In this document: in pieces, positions 34,101 to 44,954 of the stretch
Layout of the letters: the number at the start of each line of letters is the position of its first letter
Numbering within the stretch: the stretch's first letter is position 1
Source: Trichosphaerium sp. ATCC 40318
Lineage: Eukaryota; Discosea; Flabellinia; Trichosidae
Direction: 5' to 3'
Length of the DNA stretch: 64,000 bases
Assembly (NCBI GenBank): GCA_038496445.1
Contig: JALMLS010000378.1
Span: 62,001 to 126,000, forward strand
Translations under genes and position numbers: made by a program
The notes under the pieces: model-generated
The model's database searches: none
Told to the model about the DNA's origin: nothing
What the model saw: only the letters and a program-made list of their open reading frames with translations

Positions 34101-37100
34101 CTCTTTGGTTTTATAGTTTATCATGACATTGCCGTCTCTGTCTTTCTTTTCATAAGCTTTAAAATGTCAAGGGAAAAAAAAATTACAAGTCATAATGGAA
34201 AAAAACGTTTCAGAGCCGATGTACGGCTGTCACGTGAAAAAATTATCGGTAGGATACACTGTGTCTCAATGCGACTTAAAACGCGATTGACTTCCTTGTG
34301 CTTTGCAGGAATGTAATCAACACGCCACTGCCAGTCCATGCGCCGTTTGCTGAAAGCACGTTAGTTTGTTGTAAACACACTCAAAAAAAAGACTTTGGAG
34401 CAGTGAAGCAATACGTACCAATCATTCTTAGGGTTGTTGTATATACAAGCAGAGCACATCTCATCATTAACAACAGAAGATGGCTGAAGCCTGTTCGTGA
34501 TGATAATATTAGGGTACATAGCTGATACGTCCATGTGATAAATCATAGGTTTTTCATGTCTTTTTGGCTCGCTTCTAAGCTCTTCAAGCTGTCTAACAAT
34601 CTCGTCTCTCACTTCCTCATAGTCTGTCAACTCTTCAACATTCTGGTGATGTTCTTCAGTAAGAGAGAATTTGAGAATTTCATCGACATTGTCCTTGAGA
34701 GTTTGAAGGTATTCAGTGTCCAATTCAAACTCCATTGGAATATCCTCTCTAGAAAAAAATATGAGTTCTTGCCTTTTATCAACTTTTTTTGACCAATCAC
34801 GTGCCTGAAAATACCAACAGATATGGCTTCTACGTGGCCACCGACATAAGTTTGCTTTTCAATGACATGACCATCGTACAAGTCGAATTGACGTTCAGAT
34901 TTCTTATTTGGAAAAATAATATTTTTATGACGTGCTTCCACCATCAACAACATTTCACATAATTTACCAGTACCCTTCACAAAGAGTTAATTACACTTGT
35001 ATGAAACGAGTTTAAACAGAAGAGCACATACCTTTCTCAAGACGTCATCTGGGTGAAGAGGCAGAATCATACAAAGAGAAAAGATGAACGGATGAACAAA
35101 CTTTTCATAGAGGTAATAAGTAGCGTATGCGTCAGATACAGAGTAATCTGACATTTTAGCAGGTTCATATTTGGCCATACGGACCATATCTTCTGGGTCA
35201 ACTTCAACAGGGTCATATTTAAGCTTTTTCTTAGTGACACCTAAAAAAAGAGTCAGAAAAGAATGACATTAGATGGCTTTCACAAAGAACGTACTCTTCA
35301 AACCCAGACTACCACGTGGTAGGTATGAATCACGAACGACCCAATTATAAGCATCTAAATGAGGTGCAAAACGTGCAGAGTAATAATCTTTTAATCCACC
35401 TCTCCTAAGAAAGCAAACAATGAGAATACTTGAATCAACGATAACAAAGGTAAAAAAAAAAAGACGTACTGTTTACATACACCGATTTCATCGTGCATAT
35501 TAAGCCCATGACGTTTAGAACGTGCCTCAACAAAAGGCCAATCGAAACCATCACCATTGTATGTGACGTATACATTTGGTCTGAGCTCTCTCATGTGTTC
35601 GAAGAACTTTTGCAACAACGATTTCTAGAAAGAAGAAAAAAAAATCAATCGTTTGATTCTCATGGATACAGAGCTTCAAAAAAATAAAATTCTAGCGTGA
35701 ACGCATACCTCGTCTTTACAATTGATAACTTCAAAAGGACCTGGCATGTCATCTGTCTCGACAGGCGTGTAATTAAAGGATTTCAAGTCAGCTCCAACAT
35801 GACGTCTGTTTGTGATCAAATATCCTTATTTAGAGATTAGCAATTGCTCCATAAGAACTATGTAATATGTACCTTGTCTATCAATCATGTAAGAAATCAT
35901 AAAAATCTCATCAAGATCAGCTGTAGGAAATCGAAGTTCAGCTTTTGTTGTTTCGATATCGAAAGCTAGAATCTTTGGTTCTGCTTTCATTTCAAGAAGG
36001 TCATTTCGACGTTCCATTGATGCAACACCACTCTTTACAGTAACATCATACCACATACCACAACGACGGTCTACAAAAAGGCGTTAACGCCTCGAAAAAA
36101 AAACAAAAAAGAATTTCCTGCTGTAATCGCTTTTTATCGCTTAATAACACTTACCAGTATCGATTGACACACGTTGGTAGTAGATAACATCAAACTCTCG
36201 GATATCAAGGATAAATTCAGAATAAAAGTCGGAATCCACATTTTGTGCCTTTCTCTCAACTCTATAGTCAAACGGTTAACCAACAAATCAAACGCCAACA
36301 ACAAAATAAGAAAAAAACGAAAACTTGCGATTCTTCGTTGAAAACTCATTTCAGAATATCGCAAACGCTAAGATACCAATGGAAACATACCTATCTGCGT
36401 TGTAAATCTCATCTGTAACAGACATGGCGCGATTTCTTTTAACAATTGGCATTAATTCTTTACGGACTTGTAAATAGTCCTGTACAGTGCGGAAAGATAG
36501 TTTCAAGTATAGTTTAGTCAATCCTGCCAAGTGGTTTTTCTAAACAAAGCCAACGATTAGAAAAAAACGTTTTAAATTATTTTACAATTTCTAGCGTTAA
36601 AAAGCACTCCACACAATTTATCAAGCGTCCGTGGTTACAATAAAAGTGACGTACCATATCTAAATCGATTTTGTCTACGCGCTCAATATCAACAAGTAGA
36701 GTGTCAAATCTACGCCTGAAAAAGTCCTCAACTTCTACAAAGGAATCCTCCTATAGCGTAGTGATAAGAGAAAAGCCGCAAATTCTACAAAATTGTTTGA
36801 AATGTACCTTTATGGCGATATAACAGTACGGGCATCTTGGAATCGTGACTTTGAACGTGGACGCATCCTTTAATGGATTAGAACAACGGCGGGAAAGTGT
36901 TAACATTACAAACCTGTTGTATAAAGTAATAATCCACCGCACTCAATAAACTGCCTGTTTTAGTGTCTTCTATGACGGTCTAAGCGTTGTTAAGCTTGGG
37001 CGCCAAAGTATTTGTTTGTTTTGTTTAAAATAATACCGTATGCATGTTTAGTAGCCAAGCGAGCTTAGTTACATCGTGGCCTTGATCATTTAAGCGTTCA

Positions 37101-37276
37101 AAACCGAATTTGCAATCAAGTTGATGTTCTTTTAACGCTCTATCGCGGCTATGTTGCTTTGGGTTGTACGCAGGCTTTTTATCCTGTTTGTACAATTTAT
37201 TGGTTGGTTTGCTATACTTTGATTTTCTCCCGTTGTAGTTTGTATTCTCTTTACCAGAGCTCCTCGTCTTCATCAT
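28138..37276 (-). CDS. POLE: DNA polymerase epsilon catalytic subunit
   Basis: Leading-strand replicative polymerase. Over 20 exons in 9.1 kb. I start at [11 protein letters not shown] (37276); [10 protein letters not shown]...WLLNMHT is the conserved N-terminus. Exonuclease: [17 protein letters not shown] (Exo I Asp and Glu, near 35960), [19 protein letters not shown] (Exo II) and [19 protein letters not shown] (Exo III). Polymerase: motif [21 protein letters not shown] (near 34500), motif [21 protein letters not shown], motif [11 protein letters not shown]. The C-terminal non-catalytic half follows, then paired zinc or Fe-S cysteines CSYC...CGNC and CKKC...CTEC, ending [20 protein letters not shown]...KYSL. 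All catalytic acids are present, so proofreading and synthesis should be active. Introns are mostly 50-80 nt with GTAC-type donors. It is divergent from the plus-strand gene at 37832. Confidence 0.97.
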
Positions 37277-37831
37277 TTTTAATAATTTTTGAGCATACAA
37301 TGTACGAGGCGGGAAGTATTTAAAATAATTTTTTTGAACTTTTTTTGAACAAAAAGTAACGGCAACTTTTTTCCAACTTGGTCGTTCAATTGGTATTCTC
37401 AATGTGAAGAGTATTATGTCAAAACTATACCTAAAACATCTCGAATAGACGCAATTAGCCTTATTTTAAGTAATAACGCTGCAAAACAAGTTAGCTATTC
37501 AACTTGTCAGTTAAATGAAGGAGAAATAGCTTTATTCGCGTAGAATAAGTTTCATTCGAGCAATTACATGGTCAGAACACCAAACGAGAGTGCGCGTCCA
37601 AAAAGTCTCAGGTGAACATAATTATCGGCTCCAGCGTCCGGAACCTTTATTCAAATTCAGTTATTAGACGTAACAGTTTACTTTGCTGTGTTGGATGTGT
37701 ACTAGTAGTGGGAGTACCGCAGTTTAAGAGATATCACGTTATACCGTTAGTGCACTACACGTTTTCATGTGCACGCTATCATAGCCTTAAATCATTATTA
37801 TTTACGAGAACCACAACATACAAAGCAACAC
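37277..37831. other. Divergent promoter of POLE and the unknown basic-protein gene
   Basis: About 555 bp between two opposite starts; no convincing coding frame. A plus frame at 37612 overlaps the region but has no family features. Confidence 0.4.
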
Positions 37832-38851
37832 ATGGAAGATCAACATCTTGAAGACATTTCTACAGCCGATACACAGTTTTCTTCTGATCAATACTATAAT
37901 GATTCGGAACTTTTCGGTAAGAGAACTAATACGAAAATGTCACGTTTACTACCATACTTGTTAATCACTATCGCCCAAACTACTTCTCCACTCTGAACCA
38001 TCCTTTATGCTTTAATACTGATTACTGCAATAGCCACTGGCGTACCTGATTCTGAGGATCCTTTGTGCGATGAACAAGAGCAACAGCCACGAGATATGAC
38101 CCCGCTTATTTCGCAAGCACAGAATGGCAGACCACGATTCAGTACGTTAATAGATTCAATCGAAAATCGTTTTCTGACTATTGAACAGTTGATGAAAACG
38201 CTTCTAGAAGCAATACATACGTATCCTATATATCTCATTCGCTAAAGCGACGATCATCTCATTCCAGCAGTACGTCGTCAAGCGTGTACGCCGAAGATAC
38301 TAAAACGCTCTTTAGTTCGTCGTAGTCCTATAGTTCTATCACGACGCCGTGATATACTTCAAATACAGCAGTTTCAAGCCACAAACATAATGCCTCAATA
38401 CAATCCCAGACAGTTTACTCCTGCTGCAAATCCTAAGCTCCAACACGCTTCAAACGAAAGAAACAGACGCCGTGATAAGAGAAACAAGGTACCTTTATTC
38501 AAAAAAACTCCTTTTTTTTTGTGAAAGAATTCTAGAACTCACGTGTTTGTTAGTTTCTAAGACTTCAAGAGTTATTACCGTCACTCCCAAACCCAAATAC
38601 AGGTATACCTTTTGAACTGATTTGTGTGTACGGATTTTTCTTCTTCTGACAAGACCGATTTTAGGAAGTCCTAGAGTAACACAAATGCAAATACTAGACG
38701 CCGTTATCAGACACTTAAGACACATCGCTTTTACGGTAACTTTTTTTTTTGATCAACTTTTTTTTTTCTTCTGTTTCTTATGACGTTTGTTACTCAGATT
38801 GAACAAAATCGTCGATCTGATGAAGGTGAAGAGGATCAATTAATGGAATGA
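37832..38851 (+). CDS. Unknown basic protein, spliced
   Basis: Not recognised as a family. Exons join in one frame. Start MEDQHLEDISTADTQFSSDQ, then a GTAAGA intron ending CAATAG (about 38032), then DSEDPLCDEQEQQPRDMTPL, QNGRPRFSTLIDSIENRFLT and IEQLMKTLLEAIHT. A very short apparent intron (27 nt, border uncertain) leads to DDHLIPAVRRQACTPKILKR and LVRRSPIVLSRRRDILQIQQ. The last exons read TSRVITVTPKPKYRP, ILGSPRVTQMQILDAVIRHL, and IEQNRRSDEGEEDQLME before TGA. Acidic ends flank an Arg-rich centre with an SPR-type site, and two predicted helices (RFLTIEQLMKTLLEA and QMQILDAVIRHLRHIAF) could be coiled coil. A chromatin, mRNA or scaffold function is possible but unproven. Confidence 0.6.
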
Positions 38852-39194
38852 TGTTACATTTTGTGAACACGCTTTATGTATTTTATAGGCATTCAAACGA
38901 ATAACAAGCCTTTTCTTTGATATTATGTAAATATGTTATAAATAAACTTCAAAAATTTTTAATTCAATTACATTTGTCTGACCACTTTTGTTCTTTTTTT
39001 TGAAAAATTGAACTAAATCCTTGTTAATTTTGAACCGAAAAATGCGGAGAAATTGTGATCCCATCGATTATCATTATTTCCACGTGTAATTTCACCCAAA
39101 AAAAAAAAAAAAAAAAAAAAAGGTTTTAAAGTTTTCGTTCTCTTTTTGTTTACCATTCCTTCCATTATTAGTGTACTATCATGGTTTCTTAATG

Positions 39195-40297
39195 CTAGCA
39201 TTTACAATTATTATGTCTTAATTCTTCTGTGGAACCACTTCCATTCTCTAAATCTACATTGTCTTTATCGTTCTCCCTTTGCTGTTCAATCTCTTTGGCA
39301 TTTGAAACAATCCTATCAACAAGGAACGTAAACGCTTTCTCTATATTGATATTTTCCTTTGCTGATGTTTCAAACCACCCAGCTATTTTATGCTCTCTAC
39401 CTGTGTTACAAAAAACCATGTCAGAGAAACGCGTCATACAAAAAAAGAAAGGACTTACAAAATTCCTCCATTTCTAGTTTGCTTTCAGAGAAAATAGACT
39501 CACCAAGCAAATCGACCTTTAATGTGTTTTAAGAATTGCGTACAACTATAGTGTATGTTTCTACTTTCTCGTACCTTATTTGCGAGCAGAATAGCAGGTA
39601 TAGGCTCGTCATTTGGTAACCGTACTTTTTGGTCTATGTCAAATTTCCATTTCTTACTTGCATGAAATGTGCTCACTCTAGACACATCAAAAACAACTAT
39701 AGCACCAACGGCATTTCTGTAATATACCTACGACATCATTAGAAATGTTCGGAAAACGCCAATATTGTACACTGGTCATCGTATGATATCTTTCTTGTCC
39801 CGCCTAGCTAAAGTCATAAAAAATGCCAAAACAGTTTTTAACAAAAGAAAAGTTTGATGATTTCTTACGATGTCCCAAAGGTTTAATTCCACTGTCGTAT
39901 GCAAATCAACGGTAACGAAAACAGTTGCGAAATTTACACCAACCTACAAAAATTGGTAATGTGTTCACGTGGTTTCAAGTAGGAACCGGTTTTTACGCAC
40001 TGTAGATTCTGTATCTGCATAAAAATCACCATCTGCGAACCTTTTTATAATAGACGTCTTACCAGACCCTATATCACGTGTTAGGTAGTATATTACGTGA
40101 TTTTAAAACACTTTAACATAATAAAACACTCAAGTGCCTTAGAAAAACGTAAAATCACGTGGGCTGTGCAGTTCTTTGAGAGAAAGCGCGGTACCTAAGT
40201 CTCCAACAACGATTACTTTGTATTTTTTTGGTTTCTTTCTTTTAATCTTATTACTACTTGATACCTTGCTTGTTGTCTCTGGAGATTCTTTTGACAT
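39195..40297 (-). CDS. Rab32/38-like small GTPase
   Basis: Basic N-terminus MSKESPETTSKVSSSNKIKR, then YKVIVVGDL. An intron of about 130 nt lies inside the P-loop; the next exon gives GSGKTSIIKRFADGDFYADT. Then VGVNFATVFVTVDLHTTVEL, WDI joined to AGQERYHTMT, YYRNAVGAIVVFDVSR, and FDIDQKVRLPNDEPIPAILL ending LANK. Later exons give VDLLGE, GWFETSAKENINIEKAFTFL, and a hydrophilic tail ending HNNCKC, a double-Cys prenylation motif. The stretch around LPNDEPIPAILLANK and GWFETSAKENINIE is typical of Rab32/38 (lysosome-related organelles, phagosomes and contact sites). All G motifs are present. The P-loop intron contains two CACGTG copies. Confidence 0.9.
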
Positions 40298-40529
40298 TAA
40301 GAACCAAACACCGAAATAATTTTTTTAGGGTAAAGAACATAACAAAAAAAGCAGTCAATCGACATTCAAAAATTGTGAAATCTACAGAGCTCTATGTATT
40401 CGCGGATATATTTCTTGATTAAACCATAGGCGGACCATAATATACCTGCGGTTGTGCGTGTTGATAGTAGTAAACTGGCAAAAAGTTGTTTAATTTGTGA
40501 AAGCCTTTTACTTTTTGGTTTTATTTTCT

Positions 40530-40646
40530 TAATTATCACACGTCATCACAGTTTTTACTTTTGAGTAATCGCCAACATTAGCAATATCAGTACAGAAGAT
40601 AAAAGAGATCTACATGTCACCATCATGAGATGTTTGGATGTACCAA
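40530..40646 (-). pseudogene. Broken copy of the 3' end of the F-box-DUF1963 gene
   Basis: Reads TSHDGDM, stop, ISFIFCTDIANVGDYSKVK, close to the C-terminus of the gene at 43242-44418 (TSHDGDMWFSFIFCTDIANV). The Trp codon has become TAG. Similarity stops at a long T-rich tract on the right. Confidence 0.8.
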
Positions 40647-40649
40647 ACA

Positions 40650-40702
40650 AAAAGTTTTTTTTTTTTGTTTTTTTTTTGTTTTTTTTTTTTTTTTTTTTTT
40701 AC
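40650..40702. repeat. T-rich homopolymer tract
   Basis: Runs of T broken by single G residues, at the break between the partial DUF1963 copy and the frame at 40699-40968. Confidence 0.8.
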
Positions 40703-40968
40703 ATTCTTGGGCTTCCGCCTTCGAATGCCATTTTTGCTAGATCAATGTCATAGCTGGATATCATTATGATATTTGATACGCCTGTAGGTGGGTAGTAGAG
40801 GTCTTCTACCTGTGGGTCCCAAGTCAGAGCGTATGTGTAGTCTGGGTTGGTATTAACCAAGATGCTTTTAGGGACTGTGACCGTGACTTTAATCACTAAT
40901 GGTCTGCCCAGGAGAGAATTGTATTTTTTACGAGCGTACTTTCGCACTGCTCGGAGTAGTCTTGACAT
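40699..40968 (-). CDS. Small hypothetical protein
   Basis: 89 codons, MSRLLRAVRKYARKKYNSLL with a basic amphipathic N-terminus, then a beta-rich part (RPLVIKVTVTVPKSILVNTN, YALTWDPQVEDLYYPPTGVS) and the end FEGGSPRM. No family recognised. Amino-acid composition looks coding, but the stop sits at the edge of a T-rich tract and upstream exons may exist in 40969-41228. Confidence 0.4.
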   Translation of the reverse strand: MSRLLRAVRKYARKKYNSLLGRPLVIKVTVTVPKSILVNTNPDYTYALTWDPQVEDLYYPPTGVSNIIMISSYDIDLAKMAFEGGSPRM

Positions 40969-41922
40969 GTCAAGCAGAAGTATAGATATTGTAGTTGTAG
41001 TATTCGTATGCTTCCACTAGACAAAAAATCAATTTTGCTTTTAACCAAGTAATTTTTTGCAATAAAAAAATTGTGGTTTGCTACAGTTTTCTTAAAAACC
41101 GTTCCAATGTGTTGTACGCACTCATCTAAGCACATTGTTATGAATTTATAGTATATATACGGATTTCGATGTTGGGTTTTGAGATGTAGAGTTATGAAGT
41201 AAATCGGGATTGTCTTTTTGAGAAACAAATGTGAAAAAATGTGAAATTCGAAAAAAGACGTAAATGCAACTTACACTGGTTTATGCGTTTCCGTGTGGTG
41301 TCTTCCAGGCGTATTATGATACTCATCTATATTTACAATCGACAGTAATTCACTAAAAATCCTAAGAGCTCAGAATTTGTGCGATCAACCTGTAGTAACT
41401 TGAGGTATGTTATTAGCGTAGAGTAAGATGTTTCCGAGTTGTTTTGATCCAAAAAAGCTTGATCTTTCTGTTATCACTTCCCTAAAGCGCTTATCGCTCA
41501 AAACATGCCTGCATTTTATAACATAAATGAAATATAGCGTTGGTGACGCTTTGAATCAGATACTTGCTTTTTCGGTTTCAAAAAACGTGATCGTACCGTT
41601 AATAATTTCTTTCAGCTTTGCTCCGGGGAAAAGCGTTTATGTACTATGAGAGATGGTTTCCTCGCTTTGACACCCTTGTTGGCAAGCTTGTTGTTTGGTT
41701 TCAACCAGCATTTCTTTTTTTTTACCTCAAAAACCGCTATCATTATTCGCAACGCGTACCATAATGTATTCATGATGCTTTGAAGATCTTTTTAGCTGGT
41801 TTTGCACCAACTAAAGCGATCTTGCTTGGAAACTCTTAAGCATGGTTTGTTCGCGTTATGAGCACAGATACAGGTAGAGAACGCAAACAATACGAAAGTG
41901 AAAAAAGTAAAAGTTATCACGC
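40969..41922. other. Gene-poor stretch
   Basis: No supportable gene. A minus frame at 40896-41228 has low-quality composition and overlaps the preceding call. Confidence 0.3.
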
Positions 41923-42260
41923 TTAAACTCTTTCAAAAAATGTCACACGTTTCTTCATCTCCATGCCGTAAAGAGTGTTGACTTCGAATTCATACTTCCA
42001 TTGAGCGAGTAATTCCTTGCTGAAGATTAATTCAACTTGAATTTCGCTATCTTCTTCCTCAGGTAAAACGTTAGCACCACTACTTGCTTGTACCTTATTT
42101 CCGTTGCGCCTGCATCTGCGCTGTTGTGAGGTCTGGGGTTTTCTTGTCAAAGTTGGGAGGAAGTATGCTGATCATCTTGAGGAAATAGTCGACTATTTCC
42201 AACTTTTTACGTTCTGGCGATAGATTCGGTATTCTATTCGTTTGGAACATCGCTAGGTGG
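41923..42260 (-). CDS. Hypothetical gene remnant or spliced gene
   Basis: Two adjacent minus-strand frames look coding. The first (about 42258-42103) gives MFQTNRIPNLSPERKKLEIV, then DYFLKMISILPPNFDKKTPD. The second ends EDSEIQVELIFSKELLAQWK and YEFEVNTLYGMEMKKRVTFF-ERV at 41923. They are out of frame with each other and I found no convincing intron between them. Not recognised. Confidence 0.3.
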
Positions 42261-42626
42261 AGTGCCATACAAATGCTGGTGTATTACAAACAAGGCTTGT
42301 TGCACTGGATGTAAACCAAAAGCAGCCGCACGCAATCACCAGGCTTTGATATTCATTCCCTTCATCGTGGATTGTCATAAACATTTCAAGACTTCTAGCA
42401 ATGAACACTTCAATAAAGCATTCTAATCACATCATTATTTTTTTAACGTGATCATCACGTGCGATACAAGTTATTTTTAACCAGGTTTTCTTTTTTCTAC
42501 ATACTTTTGTATATCACTGTTGGTATTGAATCACATGTTATAATCGACGAAACAGCTGTTCAAGTTGACCACCATTGACAACTACTCAACCAATTTCTTA
42601 CTTCACTGTACAGCGTTCACACTCTC

Positions 42627-43013
42627 ATGGCAGGACAAGAGAATAAAACGTTATTTAAGCTAAATAATAACCAATTCTACACTGACGCATCCCAAATTAA
42701 AGCAGGCGATACCGTAGAGCACGTAATACAATACCGTGGGCCCACTCTTAGCTCAACAACAACTCCAAGTACGAATGAGGACTCTCCAGCCAACAAACCA
42801 GCTAATCAATGCCAATCAACTTCATATTTTTGTTGGGGCAGCAGACAACATTTTTATGTAGAAATGCCCAAGATTCTAAAGAAATTGGATGGCAGGGAGA
42901 TCGTTAACGTCTTTGCGGGGAAACACCAGGGACCCTTCGCCATGGAAATTGTAGTTATATACAAAAAGCGGACACCTAATGAAGCTCGCCTTCCAGATCA
43001 CATTCAATGGTAG
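42627..43013 (+). CDS. Hypothetical protein, 128 residues
   Basis: Single exon, MAGQENKTLFKLNNNQFYTD at the start, a Ser/Thr/Pro segment in the middle (LSSTTTPSTNEDSPAN), then a hydrophobic second half (KILKKLDGREIVNVFAGKHQ, GPFAMEIVVIYKKRTPNEAR). AATAAA follows 27 bases after the stop. No signal peptide and no recognised domain. Confidence 0.5.
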   Translation: MAGQENKTLFKLNNNQFYTDASQIKAGDTVEHVIQYRGPTLSSTTTPSTNEDSPANKPANQCQSTSYFCWGSRQHFYVEMPKILKKLDGREIVNVFAGKHQGPFAMEIVVIYKKRTPNEARLPDHIQW

Positions 43014-43241
43014 ATAACTTGCTTGTACTAAAAAATACAATAAATTTATGTCTTAAGCAGTCTATAACTCCTTTGAGGCACTTTGTGCCAATTAGACAAT
43101 TGTAGGAGGCACGACTATCCAGGTTTTGTCGTAAGCTGATAATCTCGGACCAACGATAAGATTAGTTAGTAGTGAGTTTTAAAATCAATGAAGTGAGAGC
43201 AAATTTTTTTATTGTGTTTTCTAATCTTTTTGGTTTGATTC

Positions 43242-44418
43242 TTATGCATCATCACACATCATCATTTTGACTTTTGAGTAATCGCCAACATTGGCAATAT
43301 CAGTACAGAAGATAAAAGAGAACCACATGTCTCCATCATGAGATGTTTGGATGTACAACCTCTCGTTTTCACTTAACACAGAATTGCCTTGGTTACAATA
43401 ACTCTCGTATCCTCCAACACGATTACTGGACGGAAAATACCCGTCACGGAATGTGTACCATGGTCTGCCACTTTCAAAGTCCTCAAGTGCTTCTCTACTA
43501 TCCCATTTTTTATCTTTCTCTAAGTCTTCCTTAACCAATGACTCAAGCTTCCAGTGTTCGACAAAAAGGGTATCTCTTATGCCTGGAGCTACACACCTGC
43601 GTCCTAATCGTCCTTCCGCTGGCGCATAACCTCTGGCCCTTCTCAGTTTATTGTAATCTTCGGTATCCTGAAACAATAATTAGATTTCACGTGAAACGAA
43701 CAAAAGAAAAAAACAAGAAAGTAAGCGCACAATGTGGAACATGGAAGGACTTTGCCAATCAGTCTGAAAAAAGTACAAAATACCATTCTTCGGGAATAGA
43801 TCTTGAGTGCTCAACAAGTGACGAAAATCACGCATGTCAAGCTGCGCAACAAGTGCCTTACCATCACCAATGTTCCAGTTGGATATATCAGCATTATGAG
43901 GAACCATAGGGTGACCACCAATAAAGGATTTGGTTGTAGAGGAGCGACTACCAGAGAAGCTTCCAATAATTGATAAAGCACCCTCGTACTTTTCTTTCCA
44001 AGGAACAGTCTTGGATACGATTTTTTTCAGCTTCTCCAACTCGGATAGTATTTCTAGGAACTGATCCTTGAAGATAGACTTGTATGTAACCTAACAGAGC
44101 AAAGATCAACTCTCAAGGTACTAAATAGAGGATAATAAAGCGTACGTTATCACCAAACAGAGCTAACCACTCTGAAACATTGATCTTCATGGTTTTGAAG
44201 AAAGTGTGTTCGTTCAGCGTCGATTCTATGACATTGCGATACACCTTTTGTTCGAAAACTGGGTTCGCTGCTTCTTTGTGCCAGGTATTTGATACGGCGT
44301 GGATAGAGCCGATACTAGTCCAATGGCTTTGTAACAGAATGTGACGCCATATTTCTGTTGGTAGAGTTGGCAAAGGCATGTCTTCGCCTACCTGGCTTTT
44401 AATTTGTTGCTCAGCCAT
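43242..44418 (-). CDS. F-box protein with DUF1963 (YwqG-like) domain
   Basis: Three exons. Residues 14-60 form an F-box (PTLPTEIWRHILLQSHWTSI, then VSNTWHKEA). After a GTACGC intron: TYKSIFKDQFLEILSELEKL, then SFIGGHPMVPHNADISNWNI, KALVAQLDMRDFRHL and LFPKNGILYFFQTDWQSPSM, the core of DUF1963 (G-G-x-P...W...AQ...LP-x-x-G-x-L-Y-F-F). The last exon, after a GTGCGC intron, carries RRCVAPGIRDTLFVE, RVGGYESYCNQGNSVL and MWFSFIFCTDIANVGDYSKV. DUF1963 proteins are mostly bacterial, with unknown function. Here the domain sits in the substrate-binding position of an SCF adaptor. A broken copy of its 3' end lies at 40530-40646. Confidence 0.75.
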
Positions 44419-44954
44419 TTAGAAAAAAACGGATTTGAGATAGTGTCTCAACGTTGATTTTTTTTCTTGGTATGTTGGTTACCAGTCGCTTTTTTTGTTG
44501 AATATGACGTTTCTCGATTGTAATTGGTTGGATGACCAAACTAGTCCAAAATGAGTTCAAACGTAACAGTAGCTGTGCTGCTACAGTAGAGGATTGGATA
44601 CTAGCAATGTTTTAGTTGCCAGTTGTTAGTTTTCCAAAAATTGTATAAACTGTCTACCAGATAAAGGCGACAGGCACCAGATGCTCGTGTGTGTAGAAAA
44701 GGGTGGTAAGTTGAAAACTTAACCATAATTTTTTCGCTATTGATAAGGCTAATCAGTCGAGTTGGTCAAATACAACATCCTGCAGAATTACTAGTGATGC
44801 CCCGAATGACTTGGATTTGTTAAAACTGTAGTGCACACAGATGTTTACAGGGAAACTGTAGCTGTGAAATAAAGTTTTACTATCCATAATTTTTTGAGCT
44901 ACATCCACAAGAAATCATTATTTCAGAATTGAGAAGGAGTAACTATGACTTTGG
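44419..44954. other. Intergenic region
   Basis: No gene seen. It includes the promoter of the F-box-DUF1963 gene on the left and 3' flank of the second lectin gene on the right. Confidence 0.35.
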
